Source: Bowmanella sp. JS7-9
GTDB taxonomy: Bacteria > Pseudomonadota > Gammaproteobacteria > Enterobacterales > Alteromonadaceae
Direction of reading: 5' to 3'
NCBI RefSeq assembly: GCF_004329715.1
Contig: NZ_JXSY01000005.1
Location: 186,001 to 250,000, forward strand
DNA: 64,000 bases
Position 1 is the stretch's first letter. Each line of letters starts with the position of its first letter. Below, one piece after another: positions 56,073 through 64,000 of this stretch. The notes under the pieces are model-generated. The model was given only the letters and a program-made list of their open reading frames with translations, was not told where the DNA came from and searched no databases. Position numbers and translations under genes: made by a program.

Positions 56073-57626
56073 TCAATGTTTCGCGTCGTCGATATCTGCA
56101 TAAAATTGAACGCCATGACGGCCTTCCCGTTTCACACGATAGAGGGCGATATCCGCTTTTTCCAACAATTCATCTTTACTGTTGCCATCCATCGGATAGC
56201 ACGCGCAACCAATACTGACACCGATATGTAATGTCTGTCCCTCTATCGTAATTGGCTGTTGAATCGCGTTGAGAATCCGTTGTGCGGATAACAAAATACC
56301 TTCCTTGCCCTGCGGCTGATCGAGCAGTATGGCAAATTCATCGCCGCCAAGGCGCGCCACCATGTCTGTCTGACGGCAATGATGTCGAAAAATATCCGCA
56401 ACAAACTTGAGCAACTCATCACCCATTTTATGACCGTAGGTATCATTAATTGGCTTAAATTTGTCGAGATCGAGCAGCAACACCGCAATCTCATTTGATG
56501 GTTCAGCCCGCTCCAACAATTGTTTGAAGTGGCCGAAAAAGGCCAGACGGTTAGCCAGCCCGGTAAGCTGATCTGTCATTGCCAGGCGGTGGATTTCCTG
56601 CTGCGCCAGTTTACGCTCAGTAATGTCATGCACCGTGCCATCTGAGCGTATAACATCTCCACGCTCATTGTATTGATGCACACACATTTCATGCACCCAA
56701 CGTACCTGATGGTCATCACGGCGTATAATCCGATGCTCAATATCATAGTTATGCCCAGGCTGTTTGGATCGCTCAAACGCATCCTGCACGAATGCCAGAT
56801 CCTCTGGGTGTACGGTGAGATAAAAGTTTTCCAGCGACGCAGGAAAATCAATTGGATTCGCGCCAAAGATATTGAATATTTCATCGGACCAAATTAGCTG
56901 ATTGGATAGTAAATCAAGGCTCCAACTGCCCATACTAGCCACTCGCTGAGCTTGCTTTAGTGCCTCCTGCATCTGTTTTTGACGGGTAATATCAGTGCGG
57001 ACGGCAACGTATTGGAATGGCTTCCCCTTCTCATTCAAAAATGGCACGATGGTCGCTTCTACCCAATAAAAGCTACCATTTTTGGCTCGATTTTTAATTT
57101 CCCCATGCCAGGCTTTACCTGACACAATTCGCTGCCACAACTCCACGAAAAACACTTTAGGGTGATGGCCAGAATTAAGCATGCGATGATTCTGACCAAT
57201 CAATTCGTCCTGCGTATATCCACTGATCTCACAAAACTTGTCGTTTACGTAGGTAATATCACCTTTCGTGTTAGTGATACTGACGATGGCGTGCTCGTCC
57301 AGGGTAAGCTTCTGAAATTCTAAATCTCGATTTGCCTCTGCTAACGCCCGTTGACTCAATGTTTCAGACAGTCTGGCAGCCCGCGTCATCTTTACGTAGC
57401 GGCGTATTCCCAAAAAATACACCAGTGGGGTAGAAATAACGGCCAACAACGTGACATCGAGGACAATCTCCTGCCATCCATGCAATTCGGATGGCAGGAT
57501 TTGAAAGAGCAGCATAATGCCGCCCTCCACAAACAAGATGATCAGCAGTACCCGGACGAAAATCTGGGAAATATTGTACTCGTACTGGCGTTGATTTGAA
57601 CTCGGGTTCCCTTTAGCTGTATTCAC
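56073..57626 (-). CDS. Membrane-bound PAS-PAS-GGDEF diguanylate cyclase
   Basis: 517 residues, GTG start. Two membrane helices (about 20-42 and 50-70) joined by a very short loop, then a PAS domain at about 105-215 (DEHAIVSITNTKGDITYVNDKFCEISGYTQDELIG type) with a PAC tail (FQYVAVRTDITRQKQ), a second PAS/PAC at about 230-345, and a GGDEF domain at about 350-515. The active site RLGGDEFAILL is intact, and RQTD five residues upstream is a full inhibitory I-site, so it should make c-di-GMP with product inhibition. No EAL domain. It is upstream of, and on the same strand as, the double binding protein. Confidence 0.93.
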   Translation of the reverse strand: MNTAKGNPSSNQRQYEYNISQIFVRVLLIILFVEGGIMLLFQILPSELHGWQEIVLDVTLLAVISTPLVYFLGIRRYVKMTRAARLSETLSQRALAEANRDLEFQKLTLDEHAIVSITNTKGDITYVNDKFCEISGYTQDELIGQNHRMLNSGHHPKVFFVELWQRIVSGKAWHGEIKNRAKNGSFYWVEATIVPFLNEKGKPFQYVAVRTDITRQKQMQEALKQAQRVASMGSWSLDLLSNQLIWSDEIFNIFGANPIDFPASLENFYLTVHPEDLAFVQDAFERSKQPGHNYDIEHRIIRRDDHQVRWVHEMCVHQYNERGDVIRSDGTVHDITERKLAQQEIHRLAMTDQLTGLANRLAFFGHFKQLLERAEPSNEIAVLLLDLDKFKPINDTYGHKMGDELLKFVADIFRHHCRQTDMVARLGGDEFAILLDQPQGKEGILLSAQRILNAIQQPITIEGQTLHIGVSIGCACYPMDGNSKDELLEKADIALYRVKREGRHGVQFYADIDDAKH

Positions 57627-57731
57627 GGCAAAAATACACTATCCATTTTACTCGTTGGCAACTTTACTAAGAGTAGTAACCAATTGAGAAACGAACAGTT
57701 TTTTGTCTGATCCAGCACAAATTTGTACGGG

Positions 57732-59009
57732 TTAATGTAATTTCATTTTGGGTTTAACCGAACGAATCAACTTTTCTGCCAGCCACAGGGCGATGGTTTT
57801 CCCCAGCCCATGTACCGCTTTTTGGTGCATGCGGTACAGTGACATATACATCAGCCGCGCCAGCGTGCCTTCCACAAATAAACTGCCTTTGGTCAGGTTG
57901 CCCATCAGGCTGCCTACCGCACTAAAACGTGCCAGATTGACCAGCGAGCCATGATCTTTGTATTCAAACGGCTGCAAAGGTTTATCGTTCAGTGCGGCGA
58001 TGATATTCGTTGCGGCGGTATCTGCCATTTGATGTGCAGCCTGGGCGCGCGGAGGCACATAGCGACCATCCGCTTGCAAAAAGCCACAGGCATCGCCAAT
58101 CACATAGATTCCATCTACCTGTTTGGCGCGCAGATGTGCATCACACTCAATCTGGTTTGCACGATTAAATACCAGCCCATCAATACGTCGCACAAAATCC
58201 GGCACCTTCACGCCCGCGGCCCACAATCTCAATTGGGCGTTAAGCACCTCACCGCTATCAGTAACAAAGCCCTGTTCGTTCGCCTCGGTGATTTTGCAAT
58301 TTTCCAGCACTTCGACACCGAGCTTTTGTAATTCCTGCTTGGCAGCCTGGGAAATCCGCTCTGGTAGCGCGGGCAAAATGCGTGGCCCCGCCTCTATCAG
58401 GCGAATATGCAAACGATCCGGCGTCATATGACTCATGCCATAACGTTGCAGCAAGCGGGTCACATGATACAACTCGGCCGATAATTCCACGCCGGTCGCC
58501 CCACCACCGACAATGCCAATTTCCACCCTGCCCGGCTCGTCATCCTGATGAGCCCAGGTAAAGCGATTAAGCAGGTCATGCTGAAAACGCTCGGCCTGTG
58601 CCTGAGAGTCGAGAAAATAACAGTGGTCCTTAACGCCTGGGGTATTAAAGTCATTAGAAATACTGCCAATGGCAATCACCAGGGTGTCATAGGCCAGGGT
58701 ATGTTGACGCTCATGGCTACGCAGGCTAAGGGTCTTTGCATTGGCGTCCGCGCCGGTGAGCTCGCCCAATACAAAGCGAAAGCCGTGTTTGGCGCCATGC
58801 GCCGAATAGGCCACACCGTCGATACTGGTATCCAGCGAACCGGTTGCCACTTCATGCAATAAGGGTTTCCAGATATGGGTACGGTTTTTATCTACCAGCA
58901 CGATATCCGCGCGCCGCTTTTTACCGAGTTTATGGCCGAGCCGGGTAGCCAGCTCCAGCCCGCCTGCGCCACCGCCTACGATGACAATAGAGGGAATAGA
59001 CTGCGTCAT
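57732..59009 (-). CDS. ndh: Type II NADH:quinone oxidoreductase
   Basis: 425 residues, close to E. coli Ndh (434) along its whole length: IVIVGGGAGGLELATRLGHKLG (FAD site), HIWKPLLHEVATGSLD, AIGSISNDFNTPGVKDHC, IGIVGGGATGVELSAEL (NADH site), YVIGDACGF, PPRAQAAHQMA (quinone-site Gln) and KDHGSLVNLARFSAVGSLMGNL. The C-terminal amphipathic segment (MSLYRMHQKAVHGLGKT to the terminal KPKMKLH) anchors it to the inner membrane. It feeds electrons from NADH to quinone without pumping protons. Stands alone, divergent from arsR. Confidence 0.95.
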   Translation of the reverse strand: MTQSIPSIVIVGGGAGGLELATRLGHKLGKKRRADIVLVDKNRTHIWKPLLHEVATGSLDTSIDGVAYSAHGAKHGFRFVLGELTGADANAKTLSLRSHERQHTLAYDTLVIAIGSISNDFNTPGVKDHCYFLDSQAQAERFQHDLLNRFTWAHQDDEPGRVEIGIVGGGATGVELSAELYHVTRLLQRYGMSHMTPDRLHIRLIEAGPRILPALPERISQAAKQELQKLGVEVLENCKITEANEQGFVTDSGEVLNAQLRLWAAGVKVPDFVRRIDGLVFNRANQIECDAHLRAKQVDGIYVIGDACGFLQADGRYVPPRAQAAHQMADTAATNIIAALNDKPLQPFEYKDHGSLVNLARFSAVGSLMGNLTKGSLFVEGTLARLMYMSLYRMHQKAVHGLGKTIALWLAEKLIRSVKPKMKLH

Positions 59010-59157
59010 GTTGTGTTCCTAAAAGTGATAAAGAACTGCAGACTCAGGCAAATTCTGTACTTCTTTAGCACTTGTCAGATACATCACCAGCATACGCCGT
59101 TGCACAGATAAGCTCTAGGGGCGACACGGTTATAATCGTGGCAGGTCAGCCTTACAC

Positions 59158-59189
59158 ATATGAAAATTCATATATACAAATTTTCATAT
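59158..59189. promoter_or_regulatory. ArsR operator (inverted repeat)
   Basis: ATATGAAAATT (59158-59168) and its exact reverse complement AATTTTCATAT (59179-59189), separated by 10 bp, 20 nt upstream of the arsR ATG. AT-rich imperfect dyads of this form are typical ArsR/SmtB sites. Confidence 0.75.
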
Positions 59190-59208
59190 ATGTACTACAT
59201 TGCCACCC

Positions 59209-59523
59209 ATGCAACCGATACTTTTTTTTAAAAGCCTGTCCGACGAAACCCGTCTGCTGTGTTTATTACTGCTGGTGCGCAGGCAAAGCCTGTGCGTGTG
59301 TGATTTTCAGAGCATGCTGCAGCTGAGTCAGCCAAAGATTTCCCGTCATCTTGCCGACTTACGTAATCAACAACTGGTGGAAGCCGAGCGCCGTGGCAAA
59401 TGGATGTATTACCGTCTGCACCCGGCGTTGCCCGCCTGGTGCCTTGAGGTACTGACGCTGGCCGCACAGCAAGACACATCCCGTTTGGATAGGCTGATCA
59501 ACCAATTAACCTGTGACTGTTAA
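59209..59523 (+). CDS. arsR: ArsR-family arsenite-responsive repressor
   Basis: 104 residues from the ATG at 59209; an in-frame TTG nine bases earlier is less likely. Winged helix with FKSLSDETRLLCLLLL and the recognition helix LSQPKISRHLADLRNQQLV, followed by the wing RRGKWMYYRL. The arsenite-binding cysteines are present as LCVCDF (Cys29, Cys31), the alpha-3 type site of E. coli ArsR; an extra CDC at the C-terminus could also bind metal. It should repress its own operon until arsenite or antimonite binds. arsC starts 11 nt later. Confidence 0.94.
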   Translation: MQPILFFKSLSDETRLLCLLLLVRRQSLCVCDFQSMLQLSQPKISRHLADLRNQQLVEAERRGKWMYYRLHPALPAWCLEVLTLAAQQDTSRLDRLINQLTCDC

Positions 59524-59534
59524 CGAGTAACCCG

Positions 59535-60002
59535 ATGAAAGTACTCTATATCTGCACCCATAACCGCTGTCGAAGCATTCTCAGCGAGGCTATCACTAAT
59601 CACCTGGCCAATGGCGCTATTGAGGCCAAAAGTGCCGGCAGCCAGCCTGTGGGTGAAGTCCATCCACTTTCAATTAAGTATTTGCAGGAAGCCGGCATCA
59701 ATACCAATGGGCTACAAAGCCAAAGTTGGGATGAGTTCGAGGACTTTGCGCCGGATGTGGTGATTACGGTATGCGATTCGGCCGCAGGTGAAACCTGCCC
59801 GGTATGGTTTGGCAACAGCATCAAGGGCCACTGGGGATTAAGTGACCCATCCAAACTCACTGGTGATGAAGCCACCATCGCTAATGCATTTCGCGCCACT
59901 ATCGAGGAGATCCGCCAGCGGGTCGCGATTTTATCCCGTATCGCTGCCGAGCCGCGCGATACCTGGCGTGATGCGCTGCAAAAGGCCGGAGTGCATCTAT
60001 GA
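59535..60002 (+). CDS. arsC: Arsenate reductase, low-molecular-weight phosphatase type
   Basis: 155 residues. The LMW-PTPase P-loop CX5R is Cys7-THNRC-Arg13, and the redox pair is found in [16 protein letters not shown] (about Cys81 and Cys88). [12 protein letters not shown] supplies the Asp of the DP loop. This is the thioredoxin/thiol-coupled ArsC class (pI258-like and related), not the glutaredoxin-coupled E. coli class. It reduces arsenate to arsenite for export by Acr3. The stop overlaps arsH by 4 nt. Confidence 0.93.
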   Translation: MKVLYICTHNRCRSILSEAITNHLANGAIEAKSAGSQPVGEVHPLSIKYLQEAGINTNGLQSQSWDEFEDFAPDVVITVCDSAAGETCPVWFGNSIKGHWGLSDPSKLTGDEATIANAFRATIEEIRQRVAILSRIAAEPRDTWRDALQKAGVHL

Positions 60003-60706
60003 GCACTGAGCACTTACCTAATATCAACAATGAGCAGTTTGTTGTGCCTGAGGTTGAGAACTTCAGCAAAATCTTTAGCAAGCATAAACCGCGCATCTTA
60101 CTGATGTATGGCTCATTGCGGGAACGCTCATACAGCCGTCTGGTGGTTGAAGAGTGCGAGCGATTACTGCAAGCCATGGGCGCCGAGACTAAAATTTTCG
60201 ACCCGCGTGGTTTGCCACTGCCCGATGGAGAGGACGCCAGCCATCCCAAAGTGCAGGAGCTGCGCGAACTGGTGACCTGGTCAGAAGGTCAGGTGTGGTG
60301 TTCACCGGAACGTCATGGCGCCATGACCGGCATCATGAAGTGCCAGATTGACTGGATCCCCTTATCCCTCGGTGCGGTGCGCCCAACCCAGGGTAAAACT
60401 CTGGCCGTGATGCAGGTTTGTGGTGGCAGTCAGTCGTTCAATGCAGTAAACCAAATGCGTATTCTGGGGCGCTGGATGCGCATGTTGACCATTCCCAATC
60501 AAAGTTCAGTGGCCAAAGCCTTTCTGGAATTTGAAGAGGACGGCCGCATGAAACCGTCCGGCTACTACAATCGCATCGTTGATGTGATGGAGGAACTGAT
60601 GAAATTCACCCTGCTGACCCGCGATAACAGTGCGTTTTTAACTCACCGCTACTCTGAGCGGGTCGAAAGCGCCGAAGAACTGATGAAACGCGTTAACCAA
60701 AAATAA
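59999..60706 (+). CDS. arsH: ArsH NADPH-dependent FMN reductase (organoarsenical oxidase)
   Basis: 235 residues. Flavodoxin-like fold with the FMN phosphate loop [16 protein letters not shown] and the ArsH-specific blocks [69 protein letters not shown] and [12 protein letters not shown]. ArsH oxidises trivalent methyl- and aryl-arsenicals to the less toxic pentavalent forms. Coupled to arsC by ATGA, 18 nt before acr3. Confidence 0.95.
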   Translation: MSTEHLPNINNEQFVVPEVENFSKIFSKHKPRILLMYGSLRERSYSRLVVEECERLLQAMGAETKIFDPRGLPLPDGEDASHPKVQELRELVTWSEGQVWCSPERHGAMTGIMKCQIDWIPLSLGAVRPTQGKTLAVMQVCGGSQSFNAVNQMRILGRWMRMLTIPNQSSVAKAFLEFEEDGRMKPSGYYNRIVDVMEELMKFTLLTRDNSAFLTHRYSERVESAEELMKRVNQK

Positions 60707-60724
60707 CAAGAGACGATTACAACC

Positions 60725-61741
60725 ATGGGATTATTTGAACGTTATTTATCTGTCTGGGTCGGCTTGTGTATCGCCGCAGGCGTGCTGCTCGGCTCGCTGT
60801 TCCCTGCTCTGTTTGCCAGCGTTGCGGCGCTGGAAGTCGCCCACGTTAACCTGCCGGTGGCAGTGCTGATCTGGCTGATGATCTACCCCATGATGGTGCA
60901 GGTGGATTTTTCCGCCCTTAAAGATGTGGGCAAAAAGCCCCAGGGGCTGGTACTAACCCTGGTAATCAACTGGTTAATTAAACCCTTCAGCATGGCATTG
61001 CTGGGTTGGGCGTTTTTTCAGGGCATTTTTGCCGACATGGTCGACCCGCAATCCGCCAGCGAATATATCGCCGGCATGATCCTGTTAGGCGTTGCGCCAT
61101 GCACCGCCATGGTATTTGTCTGGAGCCAACTGACCAAAGGCGACCCTAATTACACCCTGGTACAGGTGTCGATCAATGACATCATAATGGTTTTCGCCTT
61201 CGCGCCGATTGCCGCGTTCCTGCTGGGGATCAGCGATATTCAGGTACCGTGGGAAACCCTGCTTTTGTCGGTCGTGTTATATGTGGTACTGCCGCTGTTA
61301 GCCGGTTATCTGACCCGAAAAGCACTGGATAAACGCGATGACCATAGCGCGGTCAATGCCCTGGTCAGTCGCCTTAAGCCCTGGTCGATCATCGGCCTAC
61401 TGGCCACCATCGTGTTGTTATTCGGCTTTCAGGCTGAAACGATTCTGGCCAAGCCGTTAGTGATTGGCCTGATTGCCATCCCCCTGATAATTCAAACCTA
61501 CGGTATTTTCGCGATTGCCTATCTGGCCGCCAAATGGATGAAACTGCCGCACAATGTGGCCGCGCCAGCCTGCATGATTGGTACCTCAAACTTCTTCGAG
61601 CTGGCCGTTGCCGTGGCAATTTCATTGTTTGGTCTGCACTCGGGCGCCGCACTGGCGACGGTGGTTGGCGTTTTGGTTGAAGTCCCCGTGATGCTGTCTC
61701 TGGTGTATTTTGCCAACCGCACGCGGCACTGGTTCAACTAA
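60725..61741 (+). CDS. acr3: Acr3-type arsenite efflux permease
   Basis: 338 residues with ten predicted membrane helices, as in the BART superfamily. Family features: [20 protein letters not shown], the conserved Cys in [17 protein letters not shown] (helix 4, essential in characterised Acr3 proteins), and the terminal [16 protein letters not shown]-like segment with Glu in helix 9. It exports As(OH)3/As(OH)2O- by proton antiport. Some annotations name it arsB, but it is unrelated to E. coli ArsB. 1 nt separates its stop from the acetyltransferase start. Confidence 0.94.
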   Translation: MGLFERYLSVWVGLCIAAGVLLGSLFPALFASVAALEVAHVNLPVAVLIWLMIYPMMVQVDFSALKDVGKKPQGLVLTLVINWLIKPFSMALLGWAFFQGIFADMVDPQSASEYIAGMILLGVAPCTAMVFVWSQLTKGDPNYTLVQVSINDIIMVFAFAPIAAFLLGISDIQVPWETLLLSVVLYVVLPLLAGYLTRKALDKRDDHSAVNALVSRLKPWSIIGLLATIVLLFGFQAETILAKPLVIGLIAIPLIIQTYGIFAIAYLAAKWMKLPHNVAAPACMIGTSNFFELAVAVAISLFGLHSGAALATVVGVLVEVPVMLSLVYFANRTRHWFN

Positions 61742-61742
61742 C

Positions 61743-62240
61743 ATGCTCACAGTGCGCGATGCGATCAGCGCGGATGTTGAGGCGATTACCCGGATTTACA
61801 ATCTGGGTATTGCCTCAGGTACCGGCACACTGGATACCCATCCCCGCGAGCCAGCAGAAATCGCTGCCTGGCTGGACAAAGCCGCACGCTATCCCGTGCT
61901 GGTAATTGAGCAAGCCGGTGAAGTAGCCGGCTTTGCGCGCCTGTTCGAATACCGTCCGCGCGCCTGCTATGCCTCCATCGCGGAATATTCCATTTATCTG
62001 CATCCCGAGGCACAGGGCAAAGGTTTTGGTAGCACACTATTAGCCGCCTTGATTGAGCGCGCAAAATCGCTGACATTTACCAAACTGGTTTCGCGTATTT
62101 TTACTTTTAATCATGCCAGCCGGGCACTGTGTCAGAAGCTCGGTTTTCGTGAGGTCGGCGTATATGAGGCCCATGGCCAGCTAAACGGCCAATGGCTGGA
62201 TGTGGTGATTGTGGAATACCTGATCCGCGAAAATTTGTAA
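61743..62240 (+). CDS. arsN: GNAT acetyltransferase, ArsN1/phosphinothricin-acetyltransferase type
   Basis: 165 residues from the ATG at 61743, one base after the acr3 stop; the longer in-frame start lies inside acr3. GNAT motifs: VRDAISADVEAITRIYNLGI, YSIYLHPEAQGKGFGSTLLAALIERA with the acetyl-CoA loop QGKGFG, and NHASRALCQKLGFREVG. The pattern fits the PAT/ArsN1 group that acetylates phosphinothricin or organoarsenicals such as arsinothricin. The position at the end of an ars operon favours the arsenical role, but the sequence alone does not decide the substrate. Confidence 0.8.
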   Translation: MLTVRDAISADVEAITRIYNLGIASGTGTLDTHPREPAEIAAWLDKAARYPVLVIEQAGEVAGFARLFEYRPRACYASIAEYSIYLHPEAQGKGFGSTLLAALIERAKSLTFTKLVSRIFTFNHASRALCQKLGFREVGVYEAHGQLNGQWLDVVIVEYLIRENL

Positions 62241-62244
62241 TTCG

Positions 62245-63015
62245 TCATTGCGTGCTTCGCAATGCTCTTACCGACGGAATGGTGCGCACGGGTGTGGTTT
62301 GCTCCGCGCCGGCAATCAGTTCCTCTATGCGCCCCTGATTTTGCATCTCGGTTAACACCGACGTGATAGGTTCCAGCAAGTCCTGTCGTGACTTATGTAA
62401 ATAGTGGTAAAGATCAATCTGGTTCAACACAATGCGCTCCAACTGTGCCTGCCAGTCGGGATTTTCTGCCAAAATCCGCATGGCCAGTGGTTCGGGGATC
62501 ACCAGCGCATCAATCCGTCCCATCATCAGCATTTCCAGCGCAGCATCGCTATGAATGATGGGTTCACATGCTAAGCCCATCTGTTGACTGAGCATATCAA
62601 TCGCAACGACACCCTGCTGACACCCCAACCGACGGTGCGAGCCCGCCAGCCACTGACTGGCAGCTTCACGCTCATCCATGCGCATCCGGTACGCCACCAG
62701 GTTAATTCGGTTGATCACCACGGGTACCCTCACCAGATTAGGATACAGTCGTTCGATACCAGCAATCCGCGCCATCTCACCGTCGGCTTCCCCTGCATTC
62801 GCTAATTTAAACGCCCGCGCCGGCGGCAACGGATTGAATTGAATAGCCAAATCCAATTGCGCGTAAGCTTCACGCAGCACCAGTGCCGATGCGTTATTTT
62901 CAGGTGACTCAGCCGGGCAGGTAAACACCAGTTGCCCTTCGGCTGCTTGTAAACTCGCAGGGAAAAGCATCAACAGGGAGAGAAATAATCGAAACAGAAA
63001 GGTTAGTCGCGTCAT
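62245..63015 (-). CDS. Small periplasmic solute-binding protein, family 3 type
   Basis: 256 residues from the ATG at 63015, chosen because the signal peptide MTRLTFLFRLFLSLLMLFPASLQA then has a normal basic start; an ATG at 63027 adds four residues and cannot be excluded. The mature part resembles transporter-type binding domains: LVFTCPAESPENNASALVLREAYAQLDLAIQFNPLPPARAFKLANAGEADGE, a hinge VAYRMRMDE, and MLMMGRIDALVIPEPLAMRILAENPD. No transporter genes adjoin it. It shows the same PLPPARA/YPMARA type motif as the N-terminal half of the double binding protein at 54-56 kb. Ligand unknown. Confidence 0.8.
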   Translation of the reverse strand: MTRLTFLFRLFLSLLMLFPASLQAAEGQLVFTCPAESPENNASALVLREAYAQLDLAIQFNPLPPARAFKLANAGEADGEMARIAGIERLYPNLVRVPVVINRINLVAYRMRMDEREAASQWLAGSHRRLGCQQGVVAIDMLSQQMGLACEPIIHSDAALEMLMMGRIDALVIPEPLAMRILAENPDWQAQLERIVLNQIDLYHYLHKSRQDLLEPITSVLTEMQNQGRIEELIAGAEQTTPVRTIPSVRALRSTQ

Positions 63016-63086
63016 ACCAGCATCCATACTCAGTACTTATGAGCATGGTTCGCCCATGCCCGCTTTGCAAGTTGGAGCCAATTAAA

Positions 63087-63106
63087 AAGGCCGCAATAGC
63101 GGCCTT
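63087..63106 (-). terminator. Terminator of the FabH-like gene
   Basis: On the minus strand, AAGGCCGC-TATT-GCGGCCTT followed by TTTAATT, about 22 nt after the stop codon of the ketoacyl synthase gene. Confidence 0.85.
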
Positions 63107-63127
63107 CAACTCTTTAAGTTCTGGTGG

Positions 63128-64000
63128 TTAACGCTTTTGCAGAACCAGACTTCCGATGGAATAGCCTGCCCCGAATGAGCACAGCAAACCATATTCTCCG
63201 GCATTAAATCCGTCTTTATACAGATGAAATGCAATTAACGAACCCGCTGAAGCCGTATTGGCATAGGTATCCAGTACAATCGGCGCTTCACCGGGCTCCG
63301 GGTCGCGGCCGAGGATCTTCTTACTGATCAGCACGTTCATATTGATATTGGCCTGATGCAGCCACCAGCGTTTTACATCCACCGGGGTTAAATCATGACG
63401 AGCGATATGCTCCAAAATATGCTCAGCCGCCATTGGGCACACTTCTTTAAACACCTTGCGACCATACTGATAAAACAGCATATCGGCGCCGGCCGGGTCT
63501 TGATCGTTCGAAGTATTTACATAACCGAAGTTGGCACGAATATTATTGGAAAACTGCGTCACCGCTTTAGTGCTGACAATATCAAACGCTTCTGCTGAAT
63601 TGCAGGTCTCGGCTGACTCTATTACCGCCGCGGTGGCCACATCACCAAAAATAAAATGGCTGTCGCGATCGGTGTAATTGACCAGCGGCGACGTCAGTTC
63701 CGGATTAATCACCAGCACCGCACGGGCGGTACCGGCTTTAACCATCTCGTAAGCGCGGTGTAAACCAAAGGTGGCCGCAGAACAGGCCACCAGCATATCG
63801 AAGGCAAAGCCTTTTACGCCTAATGCTTCCTGCACTTCGATGGCAATAGCGGGGAAACTGCGCTGGGTAATGGCGCAGGATACGATAATCGCATCGATAT
63901 CTTCGGGCTGTTTATTGGCCGCTTTCAGCGCCGCTTTAGCCGCATGCAGAGCAATTTCGGCCTGATCAGACAGTGCATCATCGGCACGCGCCGGAATGCG
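63128..64000 (-). CDS. FabH-like beta-ketoacyl-ACP synthase III, N-terminus outside window
   Basis: 290 residues are visible and the frame is open to the window edge (RIPARADDALSDQAEIALHAAK...), so the gene starts to the right of position 64000. The KAS III catalytic triad is recognisable: Cys in DMLVACSAATFG, His in WWLHQANINMNV and Asn in DTYANTASAGS. DSHFIFGDVATAAVIE and the final LLCSFGAGYSIGSLVLQKR are also typical. The ANINMN and FQYGRKVFKEV-like segments are closer to secondary KAS III paralogues (DarB/OleA-like side branch, about 370 aa) than to housekeeping FabH (about 320 aa). It condenses an acyl-CoA or acyl-ACP with a malonyl unit or related acceptor; the product is unknown. Confidence 0.87.
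   Translation of the reverse strand, partial: RIPARADDALSDQAEIALHAAKAALKAANKQPEDIDAIIVSCAITQRSFPAIAIEVQEALGVKGFAFDMLVACSAATFGLHRAYEMVKAGTARAVLVINPELTSPLVNYTDRDSHFIFGDVATAAVIESAETCNSAEAFDIVSTKAVTQFSNNIRANFGYVNTSNDQDPAGADMLFYQYGRKVFKEVCPMAAEHILEHIARHDLTPVDVKRWWLHQANINMNVLISKKILGRDPEPGEAPIVLDTYANTASAGSLIAFHLYKDGFNAGEYGLLCSFGAGYSIGSLVLQKR

Noticed and set aside
59100-59136. TATAAT at 59131 with TTGCAC at 59100 as arsR promoter
   Set aside because: The spacing of 25 bp between the boxes is too long for a sigma-70 promoter; the -10 may be real but the -35 is not supported.
62240-62275. ATTGCG/CGCAAT inverted repeat between arsN and the binding-protein gene
   Set aside because: A six-base stem without a T run; too weak to call a terminator.
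1-64000. CRISPR arrays, tRNA and rRNA genes
   Set aside because: Reading both strands, no regularly spaced direct repeats, cloverleaf-like segments or rRNA-like stretches were noticed; a model-based scan was not possible.

Overview
The window looks like chromosomal DNA of a marine, polysaccharide-degrading gammaproteobacterium of the Alteromonadales (Alteromonas/Aestuariibacter/Lacimicrobium-like). The reasons are roughly 50% GC, the rdgB-hemW-yggN neighbourhood, an enteric-type hisGDCBHAF(IE) operon behind a His-codon attenuator, an NDH-2 very close to E. coli Ndh, and many TonB-dependent receptors and secreted glycoside hydrolases. No rRNA, tRNA, CRISPR array, insertion sequence or phage genes were seen. 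The species cannot be named from the sequence alone.

Layout. 1-3.9 kb: a type IV prepilin cut by the left edge, a periplasmic cyclophilin, rdgB, hemW and convergent yggN. 4.0-6.2 kb: two secreted Lcl/DUF1566 proteins, one with PKD-like repeats. 6.3-9.1 kb: signalling genes (PAS protein, REC-CheC/CheX-type regulator, soluble CZB chemoreceptor). 9.2-16.8 kb: a giant M36 metalloprotease with a GlyGly-CTERM tail, then a GH13 amylase lipoprotein with an SLC45-type maltodextrin/sugar permease. 17-19.9 kb: a GltB-like flavoprotein and small housekeeping or hypothetical genes.

20-45 kb is the core of the window: a beta-glucan (laminarin-type) utilisation region. A LacI regulator sits with a GH1 beta-glucosidase and a sugar porter. 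Divergent to them lie a FucP-type permease, a GH3 glucosidase and a GH16 laminarinase. Further right are a GH16 enzyme carrying three repeated CCGG-type modules and a TonB receptor, and divergent to these a second TonB receptor followed by halogenase-SapC-cupin-halogenase. Six near-identical TGTAAGCGCTTACA-like operators in three pairs lie at the two divergent promoter regions and tie the parts into one regulon. The inferred flow is: surface GH16 cleaves glucan, TonB receptors import oligosaccharides, GH3/GH1 release glucose, and MFS permeases take it up. The flavin halogenase/SapC/cupin group has no established role here.

Between the two halves of this region (about 29.2-31.0 kb), bracketed by two terminators, lies AT-richer DNA with small membrane-protein genes separated by attC-like sites. 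This is an apparent integron cassette array without an integrase. Two of the sites show the expected R''/R' complementarity between neighbouring sites.

45-64 kb: an M28 peptidase, the complete his operon with leader peptide and attenuator, an unusual fused double periplasmic-binding protein beside a PAS-GGDEF diguanylate cyclase, ndh, an arsenic operon (arsR-arsC-arsH-acr3-arsN-like), a small periplasmic binding protein, and a FabH-like ketoacyl synthase cut by the right edge.
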